Source: Vicingaceae bacterium (GTDB lineage Bacteria > Bacteroidota > Bacteroidia > Flavobacteriales_E > Vicingaceae). Taken from it: DNA of 64,000 nt. Shown piece after piece: positions 34,120-43,248 of this stretch. Location: the NCBI GenBank assembly GCA_028245195.1, contig JAOKCF010000004.1:1-64000 (forward strand), given 5' to 3'. The position numbers and the translations under genes are program-made. The number at the start of each line of letters is the position of its first letter. Position 1 is the stretch's first letter. The notes beneath the pieces were generated by a model. That model made no database searches. It had not been told where the DNA came from and was given only the letters and a program-made list of their open reading frames with translations.

Positions 34120-35140
34120 CTCTTTTATAGAGTGGTTTTGTTTTGAGATCTCTTCCAATCAACTTGAAAGAATAATACAAGGAATAATTAACTATTACAC
34201 CTACAATATTTTTAAATCGTATAATCAATTCAATGAAAAATTGAATAAAATATGGGTGAATTAAAAGAATCAAAAATGAGAATTCATTTTCATTTAAAAG
34301 CCAATAAAAGATGATAAAAGAGCTTAGAACAACATAAAACCGCATCATGTAATTACTTCCCACTGCTTTTCGAATTTTTACTATTTGAAAAAACAAAAGA
34401 ACCATATAAGCTACTACCACTCCTAGCATATAATTCTGACTAGCCTGCTTCATTAAAGCAAGGGTAAAAAATAAAAACAAACTAAAACTAGCCGTATATT
34501 CTGAAGTGCTAATTATAGAATAAATCTTTGTTTTATGACGTATGGCGAATGAACTAATTCCAGACTTAAGATCATTTGCCTCGTCTGCTTTCTGATGAAG
34601 AAGGATATCTCTAATTCCGATGCTAAAGTTAAAAAGCAGAAAAGCAAGGTATTCTACTTCTCTAATATCTATTTTATATACGACAAATAATAAGAGCACT
34701 GGAATTATATACGCATAAATTGAATCTGCAATAACTCCGAAAATTGGTTTTGTCTTTAATCTAACCCTTGGATGGGAATATGCAAAGAGCGAAGCAAATT
34801 GAACCAATAAAACAATACCCGCATTTTGCGAAATTCTATTCACTAATAAAAATGAAACAGAAAAACCCAATAGAACTAAAAATCCAATAGAATAAGAATT
34901 TACTTTCTCAGTCAAATTTGACTTCCCTGCTTTTAAATCTACTTTCTTATCGTAATAATCGTTTACCAAAAAAGCAGCAATCCCTGTTAGAATATAACTT
35001 GAAACTAGAGATGCAAAAACCTCAAAATCAACAGGAATAGATTGTAGAAAACAAATCAACAGTATGTAGTTGATAAACAACATACTGTGATAGATCAAGA
35101 AAGACCGAAGTCTTGTAAAAATTTCGTTTAACAGTCCCAT
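34097..35140 (-). CDS. UbiA-family prenyltransferase
   Basis: This is a 347-residue integral membrane enzyme of the UbiA superfamily. The two Asp-rich motifs are in VNDYYDKKVDLKAGKSN (NDxxDxxxD) and RDILLHQKADEANDLKSG. About eight or nine helices surround them. Family members transfer prenyl groups to aromatic, sugar-phosphate or other acceptors, and some cyclise terpenes. The start at 35140 overlaps the P450-fusion stop (ATGGGACTGTTAA). Adjacent to a P450 with a cyclase-like domain, it may supply or act on a terpenoid; substrate unknown. Confidence 0.8.
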   Translation of the reverse strand: MGLLNEIFTRLRSFLIYHSMLFINYILLICFLQSIPVDFEVFASLVSSYILTGIAAFLVNDYYDKKVDLKAGKSNLTEKVNSYSIGFLVLLGFSVSFLLVNRISQNAGIVLLVQFASLFAYSHPRVRLKTKPIFGVIADSIYAYIIPVLLLFVVYKIDIREVEYLAFLLFNFSIGIRDILLHQKADEANDLKSGISSFAIRHKTKIYSIISTSEYTASFSLFLFFTLALMKQASQNYMLGVVVAYMVLLFFQIVKIRKAVGSNYMMRFYVVLSSFIIFYWLLNENEFSFLILLIHPYFIQFFIELIIRFKNIVGVIVNYSLYYSFKLIGRDLKTKPLYKRDEKKSSK

Positions 35141-37290
35141 TCTTCGCTTAGTTCTAAAAACCAACACATCACTAACATGGGCGAGCCTGCTACGTAATTT
35201 CTATCTTTTGATGTAAAATACTCAAATTGCGGAAATACAAAGTCTTCTTCAATTACCGTACTTCTAACTCTTTCTGCAATCTGACTTTTCAAGTCAGTAG
35301 TTAACTTAAAGTATTTAATGCACAGCCCTGCTAACAGTAATTCGGGAAAAAATAGGGTGTTGAACCGAACTTCAATTTGTTCTAGAATATCTGCTGAAAG
35401 TTTCTCAAAGGAGTCTACTCCTCCTTTATATGCCCTTGCTAAATGATAAGCAATAACCATCTCGTTGTTATAAAAATGATTGGTATCCTTGTTCTCCTTC
35501 CATAAATCAATACAAAACTCAACGCTTGTTTTTGTAGTACTATTTTCACCTAAATACAGGAGAGTATTTGCCATAACTCCCAATTCATAATCATTTAAAT
35601 TCAACAAATTGGCATCAATTGTTGGTTGGTAATATTGCTTTTCTCTCCACCATTTGTAGCTCAATCTTGGTCTCATAAAAAAATCAATAAGCTTAGGATA
35701 TATCCATGTTTTTAGAACTCCATTGGCTGTAATATTAGCTTCCAATAGCTTTTTATTCTCTAGTTTCTTCCCAATCGATTCCAATACTGCAGAGCAAATT
35801 GCCGTATCGTCCACATCTGGTGGAACGTTGTTGACCCCAACACCAAGTTGCCAAAACCGCCAAACGTCACCGTATTCTTTTTGAGATCGAATAAATTCAG
35901 TCCCTTTCTCAATGACTGATTCCAATCCAACATTCTTCAAATTAATCAATGACAAAACTACATTGGCGTGCACAAATGGAGACGGTGCTGTAATGTGCCA
36001 TCCTTTTTGTCTTAACTCTTCCGTGTTTGGATAATATTCATAGGTTGGAAATTCACCCGTTTTAAGTTGCGTAACTTTTATTAACTTGATTATATGCTTT
36101 CTTACAGCCTCAAATGTTTGTTTTTTTACTTTAAATGGTCTTAACATTAACTTATTTAAACCTCGTACATGACTGGAGTAACGATATTCAAAATTTTGAC
36201 TCCGAACTAAACCCAGTTCTGGGAATTCGTTTAGTATCAATTCGAGTGAAATTTTTGCCTCTTGACGAGAAAGCTGAGCTCCTAAACAATAGTGAGGGCC
36301 AAAGCCAAACGACAAAATCCTACTCTTTTCTCTGTAAAGATTAAAGATATCTGGATTTTCAAAAGCGTTGGGATCTCTGTTCCCTGCGCCAATAGCCAAA
36401 CTGACTAAACTCCCTTTTGGTATTTTTTGACCTCCAATTTCTATTTCAATCAGGCATGTTCGCTGAATAATTTGAGTTGGTGCTTCTAGCCGTAAAGTTT
36501 CATTAATAACCAAATCTATCAAATCAGGTTGAGTTTTGACTTTACTTAATAGTTCTGGGTTGTTAAAAAGCAATAAAATAGCAGATGATACAAGATTAGG
36601 AGTTGTTTCATTCCCGCCCAGTAATAGCACTTTAGTTAAATTTAAAATATCTTCAGTTGTGAAATTTTCTATTGCACGTGGGTGAAAAATAAACTCATTA
36701 ATTCCGGGGTTTTCAGGGTTCTTTTTAGAGTTTTCTATCCATTGTTTAATAATTGGTTTTAAGCCCTCCCAATGTTTATTTGCATATTCTCTATCGTGAA
36801 TTGATTGGTTCGAAACCGCAGATTGCGACCAAGATTTCAACTCGTTATGTTCCTCAACTTTTAAACCCAAAAGATCTAGTATTACTAAAGAAGAGAACGG
36901 TAGTGCAAATTCTTTCAGTAAATCAAATGGAGAGTCCTTTTTTATTTCACGTATTAAACGAGCAGCAATTCCCCTATTTGTTTGTTCTAATTTTGAAACC
37001 CGACCTGACGAAAAAAGAGCTTGGTCTCCAGCCAGAATTTTTCTATTTTTTGTGTGTTTTGGAGGATCACAGTTTAATAGTATGGGGTCAAACGAATGAA
37101 TTCCCTCAGAAGTAAATACTTGTGAGTTATTAAGTACTTCGATTATTTCATCAAAACCTATTATAAGCCAAGTTTTATTTCTTTCTAAATAATGAATAGG
37201 TCCATTCTTTCTCAGCTTGTCATAAAACCAAAAAGGGTTTTGTGAAAACTCCCAACTAGAAATATCTATTTCATTTGCTTGCATAGTCAC
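35128..37290 (-). CDS. Cytochrome P450 fused to a terpene-cyclase-like (DxDDTA) domain
   Basis: This 720-residue protein has two parts. Residues 1-390 form a bacterial P450: I-helix LLLGGNETTP (225-230), ExxR in NETLR (264-267), RDPNAF, and heme loop FGFGPHYCLGA with Cys335. Residues 395-720 form an alpha-helical domain containing PPDVDDTAICSAVL (Asp492, Asp494, Asp495), the motif of class II terpene and squalene-hopene cyclases. The remainder shows weak repeat-like helices. No membrane segments or signal are apparent. Fusion of these activities is uncommon to my knowledge. The UbiA and SDR genes are immediately adjacent. Cyclase activity is inferred from a single motif. Confidence 0.8.
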   Translation of the reverse strand: MTMQANEIDISSWEFSQNPFWFYDKLRKNGPIHYLERNKTWLIIGFDEIIEVLNNSQVFTSEGIHSFDPILLNCDPPKHTKNRKILAGDQALFSSGRVSKLEQTNRGIAARLIREIKKDSPFDLLKEFALPFSSLVILDLLGLKVEEHNELKSWSQSAVSNQSIHDREYANKHWEGLKPIIKQWIENSKKNPENPGINEFIFHPRAIENFTTEDILNLTKVLLLGGNETTPNLVSSAILLLFNNPELLSKVKTQPDLIDLVINETLRLEAPTQIIQRTCLIEIEIGGQKIPKGSLVSLAIGAGNRDPNAFENPDIFNLYREKSRILSFGFGPHYCLGAQLSRQEAKISLELILNEFPELGLVRSQNFEYRYSSHVRGLNKLMLRPFKVKKQTFEAVRKHIIKLIKVTQLKTGEFPTYEYYPNTEELRQKGWHITAPSPFVHANVVLSLINLKNVGLESVIEKGTEFIRSQKEYGDVWRFWQLGVGVNNVPPDVDDTAICSAVLESIGKKLENKKLLEANITANGVLKTWIYPKLIDFFMRPRLSYKWWREKQYYQPTIDANLLNLNDYELGVMANTLLYLGENSTTKTSVEFCIDLWKENKDTNHFYNNEMVIAYHLARAYKGGVDSFEKLSADILEQIEVRFNTLFFPELLLAGLCIKYFKLTTDLKSQIAERVRSTVIEEDFVFPQFEYFTSKDRNYVAGSPMLVMCWFLELSEEWDC

Positions 37291-37294
37291 AAAC

Positions 37295-38119
37295 CTAGTT
37301 GAACCTATTTTTCATGTCTTGCAGATAGCGTTCATTTTCAATTACGTTCCCTCTTTCTGAAATGAATGCTTTACTTTCACTTCCAATCAGATACCTCAAG
37401 CGATTAGTGCCGTCAGTGGTGGCTTCATAAATAATAGTTGCAACCTGCTGAGGCTCTGTAAAAGATGGAAACCAGTTCGTAGAATGAACTTTATTTCTTA
37501 ACCTCTCATACTCCTCTATTGGATTTTTTGCAAATTCGATTGCTGGTTCATAACTGTTCTGCTTAATCCCTCCTGGTTCAATTAATTTAATTTGAATTCC
37601 GAATTCCTGTAGTTCATAATAAATAGACTCCGAAAACCCTTCTAATGCCCATTTAGAAGCATGATAAATAGACAACATTGGAAATGCGAGTAAACCACAT
37701 AACGAAGAAACATTAGCAATAACACCTGATTTTTGGTGTCTCATAACAGGTAAGATCGCCTTAATAACAGCAACTACTCCAAAAAAATTAACTTCCATCT
37801 GCCGTCGAATTTGCTCTTCACTAAATGACTCGATGGGCCCCGAGAAAACCAATCCTGCACTGTTAATCAATGCGTCAATTTTATCTTCTCTTTTAATTAA
37901 TCGTGAAATAGTTTTAAAGATTGACTTTGGTTTCTGAAGATTTAACACAAAATAATTTACCTCTGTGGTTTTAGTTTTGGGTAACCCCTTTTTTGAACTC
38001 ACAGTGGCAAAAACCACCCAGCCTTCTGCTGAAAATTTATCCACCAACTGACTTCCCACTTGCGAATTGGCGCCTATGATTAATACCTTTTTCCTGCTGT
38101 CAGATTTTGAATTATTCAT
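37295..38119 (-). CDS. Short-chain dehydrogenase/reductase
   Basis: This is a 274-residue classical SDR. The N-terminal nucleotide motif is KVLIIGANSQVGSQLV; catalytic residues are Ser in NVSSLCG and Tyr/Lys in YHASKWALEGF. A PGG segment (EPGGIKQNSYE) is the usual C-terminal substrate region. The start at 38119 overlaps the end of the PhyH gene by eight bases; an ATG at 38161 would extend into it further. It could oxidise an alcohol made by the P450 or a dioxygenase. Confidence 0.85.
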   Translation of the reverse strand: MNNSKSDSRKKVLIIGANSQVGSQLVDKFSAEGWVVFATVSSKKGLPKTKTTEVNYFVLNLQKPKSIFKTISRLIKREDKIDALINSAGLVFSGPIESFSEEQIRRQMEVNFFGVVAVIKAILPVMRHQKSGVIANVSSLCGLLAFPMLSIYHASKWALEGFSESIYYELQEFGIQIKLIEPGGIKQNSYEPAIEFAKNPIEEYERLRNKVHSTNWFPSFTEPQQVATIIYEATTDGTNRLRYLIGSESKAFISERGNVIENERYLQDMKNRFN

Positions 38120-38990
38120 AAATTTTCTTACGCCTTTTATCTCCGTTTTCAAGCGCTTCAATAAATTGTTTTTCAGTTATCAGACTATTCTTGTTTTCAA
38201 CAAACCCTCTTGACTTTTGATCATACGGCCGATTATGAAAGGTCGTATAATTACTGGTCATAAAAAACTCCTCATCCAATTCGAATAATTCGAACCCTAA
38301 AACCGGTTTTTCACTATTAAAATAATAGTACATGGGCAGTACATCTTTCGGCCCTATCAAAATCTGTAAAGCGTATCTCGGCTTTTCAGATTTATTTACA
38401 TCTGAATAATGGATTACTCCATCTTCAAATATTACCGCATCTCCAGCCTTGCAAGGTATTGGTCTTAGATATTTATGGATTAAACTATCCTCAAAATTTT
38501 TGAAATAATAAGGAACATTCATGGTTGCTATGTCCGGTAATATTTTATGACTCCCTTCAACCAAAGAAATTGTTCCATTTTCTTCAGTTGTATCAACTAA
38601 AGGACACCATATAGTGAAAGAGGTATCCGACTCTTTGCCAACATGTGTCCAATTTTGATGAATTTCAAACTTTCCGGTCCCCGGCGGTTTTACATAAAGA
38701 TTTGCATTCCAAACATGATAATTGTTGAATAACTTATTTACAAGAGGATTAAAAGTAGACTTGAACAATTCGTTTGTCTTCCTTTTATAAGATTCGTTTG
38801 TATCTAAAAAGGTACAATGATATTTGGAAACGCCTATACGATCCGGAGCAAACCCATCGTCAGGGTTTAATCCCTTAATTTCATTTAACAACCTATGAAC
38901 TGACCTTTCTCCTAAAATAGAAGTTTTCACAAAACCCTTCTCAAAATATTCGTGATTGTCTTTCTCGTTTCTGAATATTGGATTTTTCAT
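38112..38990 (-). CDS. PhyH-family dioxygenase (second of three) with altered iron motif
   Basis: This 292-residue protein has the phytanoyl-CoA dioxygenase fold: NGTISLVEGSHKI and the distal His region FEDGVIHYSDVN are normal. The proximal iron motif reads IHQNWTHV, so the usual HxD has become HxN (codon AAT). Loss of the carboxylate ligand could abolish catalysis or change chemistry. The family sibling at 27052 keeps HQDW. It overlaps the glycosyltransferase gene by four bases and the SDR by eight. Confidence 0.8.
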   Translation of the reverse strand: MKNPIFRNEKDNHEYFEKGFVKTSILGERSVHRLLNEIKGLNPDDGFAPDRIGVSKYHCTFLDTNESYKRKTNELFKSTFNPLVNKLFNNYHVWNANLYVKPPGTGKFEIHQNWTHVGKESDTSFTIWCPLVDTTEENGTISLVEGSHKILPDIATMNVPYYFKNFEDSLIHKYLRPIPCKAGDAVIFEDGVIHYSDVNKSEKPRYALQILIGPKDVLPMYYYFNSEKPVLGFELFELDEEFFMTSNYTTFHNRPYDQKSRGFVENKNSLITEKQFIEALENGDKRRKKIYE

Positions 38991-39847
38991 ACTATAGATT
39001 CTCTTCGCCCCAATTCTTGAATAAGTTCCTTCATTTTCAACAAATATTCATTTTCCATTTCTATTTCTTTTTCAAAGTCTACTTCTTCAAAGGTAGATTC
39101 TTCTATTGCTAAATTCGAGAATTTTGAGTTTGAAATATTAGTAAAAGTTGCATCCTTTGTAAAGCCTACGTTTGAAATTAAATTTTCCCCTGGAAAGATA
39201 GTTCTTAAATTATTAGCCAACAAATACATCGTCCATTTTACATCCCAAGATTTATCCTTCTTCACAAATCGATCAAAGATGGGGAGAAGAGAATCTATAC
39301 TTACCCCGCTATTTGATTCTTTCACTCTAAAGGTTACCCAAAAATCATAATTATTTGGAAATTTTTCCCATCGATTCTTCCAAGTTGCCCATCCCCAAAA
39401 AGGAAGACTCACTCTAGATTTGAAATAATGTTTTTTACCTCCCTTAATTCCAAGATTAGAGCCATTTATACAACCCACGTTGCTGTTGCCTTCAAACTGA
39501 TTCAACATTTTATCGCAATAACTAAAAAATAACATTGACGGAACTGTATCATCTTCAAGGACTATGACTTTTTCTGTCATTTTAAAAGCTTGATTTAATC
39601 CAAACTGAATAATTTTTGTAATTCCTAAATGCTTGTCAGGTTCAATTATTTCTACAGGGATTGAAAAAGAAAATCGATTTATTTCGTCAATGATTTTCGC
39701 CCTATTTACATCTTCGTTTGGAGAATTTGATTGATCAACAACAATGTAAAAAATACAAGGAGAGTAGTTGTTTACAGCTGTGTAAATCTGCCTTAAATGC
39801 GCCCATTTCTTAAAATTAAATATTATTACGGGAGTGTTGTTTTTCAA
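38987..39847 (-). CDS. Glycosyltransferase, GT2/GNT-I-like
   Basis: This 286-residue protein starts PVIIFNFKKWAHLRQIYTAV, like GT2-type enzymes, with the metal site VLEDDTVPSMLFF and a following SLPFWGWATWKNRWEKFP motif seen in similar cluster glycosyltransferases. It has no membrane segments. It is the most upstream gene of this minus-strand run and is divergent from the TylF-like methyltransferase. Confidence 0.75.
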   Translation of the reverse strand: MKNNTPVIIFNFKKWAHLRQIYTAVNNYSPCIFYIVVDQSNSPNEDVNRAKIIDEINRFSFSIPVEIIEPDKHLGITKIIQFGLNQAFKMTEKVIVLEDDTVPSMLFFSYCDKMLNQFEGNSNVGCINGSNLGIKGGKKHYFKSRVSLPFWGWATWKNRWEKFPNNYDFWVTFRVKESNSGVSIDSLLPIFDRFVKKDKSWDVKWTMYLLANNLRTIFPGENLISNVGFTKDATFTNISNSKFSNLAIEESTFEEVDFEKEIEMENEYLLKMKELIQELGRRESIV

Positions 39848-39902
39848 TTTAAATATCGCGTTATTTAGGACTTTAAAAGTATAAATTTTATCCCCTTAAA
39901 AT

Positions 39903-40604
39903 ATGGCTATAAACTGTGAGTCTTCATTAATTCTAAAAGCCATATGCCCTCCTCAAAAAATAGAATCAATCACGCAAATGAAAAGGATTATTGACGATAA
40001 AAGTCGACTAACTTTAATTGAAAAACCCTTTTTTGATGAAATAAATCCAATTATTAAAGAAATTTCAACCAATAATGTTGAAGGTGACATCGTGTTCGTC
40101 GGAGTATACAGAGGAGGTGGAGCTTTATATTTAAAATCCTTGTTTGAAGAATACGGGTTTAGCAGGACTTGCTGGTTATTCGATTCTTTTGATGGATTTA
40201 AGAATCAGTTGTTGAGCGAAAACGAAACGACAACATTGGAAAATTTTACTTCTCAAGGAAAGTTCAAATTTCAACCTAGTTCTGAAAACGTTCGTTCACT
40301 ATTTAAAAAATATAGTTGTGATACTAATTTAAAAATCGTGGAAGGATTTATCGAAGATTCACTACAAAGTATAAACTTCTCAAAAATTGCATTCCTACAC
40401 ATAGATATCGATACATTTAGTTCTACCACATACGCACTAGAACAATTGTATTCAAAGATTTCAAAAGGAGGTTGGATAGTAATTGATGATTATCATGTTA
40501 ATCTTTACCAATGCCAAGAAGCGGTTGAAAAATTTAGAAAGACAAATGAAATTAATAATAAAATGGTAACAATTGGACGTTACCCTTGTGGTTGGCAAGT
40601 TTAA
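39903..40604 (+). CDS. TylF/MycF-family O-methyltransferase
   Basis: This is a 233-residue SAM-dependent methyltransferase. GDIVFVGVYRGGGALYLKSL is the binding loop and LFDSFDGFKN the next conserved block; FLHIDIDTFSSTTYALEQLY and GGWIVIDDYHV hold the metal-binding Asp residues of the TylF family, which O-methylates sugars. It is one of only two plus-strand genes in the glycan region, and ends one base from the convergent third PhyH gene. Confidence 0.85.
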   Translation: MAINCESSLILKAICPPQKIESITQMKRIIDDKSRLTLIEKPFFDEINPIIKEISTNNVEGDIVFVGVYRGGGALYLKSLFEEYGFSRTCWLFDSFDGFKNQLLSENETTTLENFTSQGKFKFQPSSENVRSLFKKYSCDTNLKIVEGFIEDSLQSINFSKIAFLHIDIDTFSSTTYALEQLYSKISKGGWIVIDDYHVNLYQCQEAVEKFRKTNEINNKMVTIGRYPCGWQV

Positions 40605-40605
40605 A

Positions 40606-41268
40606 CTAAACTGTAAATTTCTGGTTATAAAACCTATTGAAGTAGTCTTGTTCCGCAGGTAATTTATGTATATCCGTGTTGGCATAAATTAGCAACCAGA
40701 CGCATCTAGAACCATTAGATAAATTGTTAGTAGAAGAGTGTATTGTATTTCCATCCCACACAATTAGAGAACCGGATTTTGGTAAGGGGGTAATTTCCGA
40801 CTCTACTTTAGTTGTAAATTTAATTGCTCCATTGTGTTCCGTAAAATCATCTAATACTAAACAGCAAGTAATAGTCTTAAACACACCCTTTTGAGCCAAC
40901 ATCAAATTTGGGCCATACTGATTGTCACAATGACTTTCAAATTCAAAATCTTCCTTTGGTGATTTAACAACCACTTGATCGTTGTAAAGATATACTTCTG
41001 AGGTGTTTAAAAAATATCCAGCAATTTTCAACATAGATTTACTAGTGTACAGTTTATATAACTCTTCATTATACTGAGAAGCCATATCCAATCCTTTCCA
41101 AAATGTCGGAACACCATGTTGCTTTTTTGTGCCTATTATAGCTTCATTCCCAAATCGACTTTTAAGTTCTAAAGAAATGTTTCGAATGCTTCCTATAGTT
41201 TCATCCGAAAAAACGGAAGGCAAAATGGTTACTCCTAACTCCTTAAATTCTAGTAACTTTTGTTTCAT
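40606..41268 (-). CDS. PhyH-like dioxygenase (third of three)
   Basis: This is a 220-residue 2-oxoglutarate dioxygenase-like protein. HxD is present in ESHCDNQYG, the distal His in DGNTIHSSTNN, and GAIKFTTKVESE is the family segment. It is shorter than the other two copies and more divergent. The start overlaps the FkbM gene by 26 bases. A role in hydroxylating a glycan precursor is plausible but untested. Confidence 0.7.
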   Translation of the reverse strand: MKQKLLEFKELGVTILPSVFSDETIGSIRNISLELKSRFGNEAIIGTKKQHGVPTFWKGLDMASQYNEELYKLYTSKSMLKIAGYFLNTSEVYLYNDQVVVKSPKEDFEFESHCDNQYGPNLMLAQKGVFKTITCCLVLDDFTEHNGAIKFTTKVESEITPLPKSGSLIVWDGNTIHSSTNNLSNGSRCVWLLIYANTDIHKLPAEQDYFNRFYNQKFTV

Positions 41269-41968
41269 TAGAATTATTACTTGTAAATTTTAACAATGCA
41301 GTTTTTGAACAGGAATATCCTTCTACCTCTTTTTCGCTCACCAATTTAAACTTATAATCGTTAGCAATAAAAGTAGCAATTAGCTCTTCAAAACTGTATT
41401 TCTGTTTTATCCAAAAATGGTATTCGATAACAAATTCATTCACTATTTTCAAAAGCTTGCTTTTTACCAAACCCTCCACAATATTACTTTCCTCCCCTTC
41501 TACATCAATCTTGCAAAAATCAATAAAGTCAAATTGAGAAACCACGCTTGTTATATTAACTACATTTACCTCTACTTCAAGACTAGAGTATTCGTTTTTA
41601 TACAAAGACGCAATGGGTAAGTTATTATTTACAGTAGATGCTGTGTACAACTTTTTATCTCCTTTTATATTACTTATAGCAGCCTGATGTAGCTGAACTT
41701 CCAATCCATTTAGATTCAGTTTCAAACACTCAAAAGAATTACTATCGGGCTCATAAGCGATAACATTAGAATTCGGAAATAACTCTTTGAAGTACAAGCA
41801 AGTTAATCCCACATTTGCTCCTATATCTAAAATAATGGGGGTTGTACTTTTTGTGCTAAACCGGTAAATTTCTTCTTCAAATATTTCCTTTAACAAATAG
41901 TTAAAAACAGACTGCTTATAATAGGACTTTAGCTTATATTCCTTAAAATGATGCGTTTGTATTTCCAC
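41243..41968 (-). CDS. FkbM-family methyltransferase
   Basis: This is a 241-residue SAM-dependent methyltransferase. ILDIGANVGLTCLYFKELFP is motif I, followed by NVIAYEPDSNSFECLKLNL and the FkbM signature DFCKIDVEGEESNIVEGL. It would O-methylate a sugar or lipid. Its start overlaps the Wzt stop by one base, placing it in the exporter operon. Confidence 0.85.
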   Translation of the reverse strand: MEIQTHHFKEYKLKSYYKQSVFNYLLKEIFEEEIYRFSTKSTTPIILDIGANVGLTCLYFKELFPNSNVIAYEPDSNSFECLKLNLNGLEVQLHQAAISNIKGDKKLYTASTVNNNLPIASLYKNEYSSLEVEVNVVNITSVVSQFDFIDFCKIDVEGEESNIVEGLVKSKLLKIVNEFVIEYHFWIKQKYSFEELIATFIANDYKFKLVSEKEVEGYSCSKTALLKFTSNNSNETKVTRI

Positions 41969-43248
41969 TACTTTATTTCCCAGTTAAATGCATTTAGTAG
42001 CATTCCCGTTGAAAAGTCAAGTTCTCCAATGTCAACAAATCCAGGCATTTTCACTTGTACTTTAAAATAAAGTAAGTTTTGCATGCTCTTAATCACCTTA
42101 TAGTTTTTAAACAATTCCCCCACATTTTCATTTTCTAACTGCTTTCCTTTCGATTTATTCTTTATCTCAATTGCATTAGCAACAAATGTTAGCCCTATGC
42201 TATATACTTTAGAATTGAAAAAGTACTTCGGTATGGTGCATTCCAGTTGCACCTCTCTAATTTCATTCGTTTCGTCTACAACCCCAGCAACAATAGGACT
42301 TGAAACAATGATAACCGTTCCGACCGAATCACTTATCGTTAAGATTACATCTACCGTGTCTTCAAAAGAAAGTTTCTTGTAGTAAATGAAAATTGAAAAT
42401 GGCTTATCGGACGAAAAATTCTCCTGGTGATCAATAACTTGAGATAGTTTAAGTTTCTCTAAACAAAATCCTCTTTGCTCATTCAAGCCAGGAAAGTCTT
42501 CTAACGTTACATTTGAACTATGAACATAAATGTTATTCTTATTAATTGCCTTTGAAAGATATGTTGAAATAATTTCCGCCTCTTTTGAAACTTGTATTAA
42601 TTTGCCTTCGTTCATCTCAATGAACATATCAAAAGCATTTAGTTCGTACATATTATGACTAACCATTACAACTGTTCGGTTAGACGCAATGATAGATAAA
42701 ATCTTATTTCTTGACTTGAGAACAAACTCAGCATCTCCTACACCAAAAACTTCGTCAAACAAATAAATATCAAAATCTAAGTGAGCTACAATGCTAAAAG
42801 CTAACCTCAAATACATCCCTTTTGAATAGTTCTTTACAGGCTCATCAATAAATGACCCGATTCCGCTAAATTCAATTATCTCCTGTACTTTAGGATGTAT
42901 CTCTTTTTTTGAAAATCCTAAAAGCTGTCCATTTAAAAAAATATTTTCCTTGCCACTTAGTTCAGGGTGAAAACCTGCTCCAATATCTAATATACTAGCT
43001 ACCTTACCTTTTAATTTTACAATGCCAGAAGTTGGTTTAGTAACGCCGGCTAATATTTTTAACAAGGTGCTTTTCCCACTTCCATTCGGGCCAATAATTG
43101 CAATGCTCTCTCCTCTTTTTATTTCAAAAGACACGTCGTTTAGGGCTAAAAAGCCACTACTTAAGTTTTCATTATTTACTATCTTAGAATTTCTAAGAGA
43201 GTAATTCTTAGATAAATTTAAAACCGAAATAGCATTCTCTTTAGTCAT
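41968..43248 (-). CDS. wzt: ABC polysaccharide exporter, ATP-binding protein (Wzt)
   Basis: This 426-residue protein has the ATPase domain in residues 1-250: Walker A IGPNGSGKSTLLKIL, ABC signature NYSKGMYLRLAFSI, Walker B IYLFDEVFGVGD. A C-terminal domain of about 175 residues (from LEDFPGLNEQRG) is the Wzt-type extension that recognises the glycan end, so the cargo probably carries a terminal modification such as methylation. It is paired with the permease by a four-base overlap. Confidence 0.93.
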   Translation of the reverse strand: MTKENAISVLNLSKNYSLRNSKIVNNENLSSGFLALNDVSFEIKRGESIAIIGPNGSGKSTLLKILAGVTKPTSGIVKLKGKVASILDIGAGFHPELSGKENIFLNGQLLGFSKKEIHPKVQEIIEFSGIGSFIDEPVKNYSKGMYLRLAFSIVAHLDFDIYLFDEVFGVGDAEFVLKSRNKILSIIASNRTVVMVSHNMYELNAFDMFIEMNEGKLIQVSKEAEIISTYLSKAINKNNIYVHSSNVTLEDFPGLNEQRGFCLEKLKLSQVIDHQENFSSDKPFSIFIYYKKLSFEDTVDVILTISDSVGTVIIVSSPIVAGVVDETNEIREVQLECTIPKYFFNSKVYSIGLTFVANAIEIKNKSKGKQLENENVGELFKNYKVIKSMQNLLYFKVQVKMPGFVDIGELDFSTGMLLNAFNWEIK

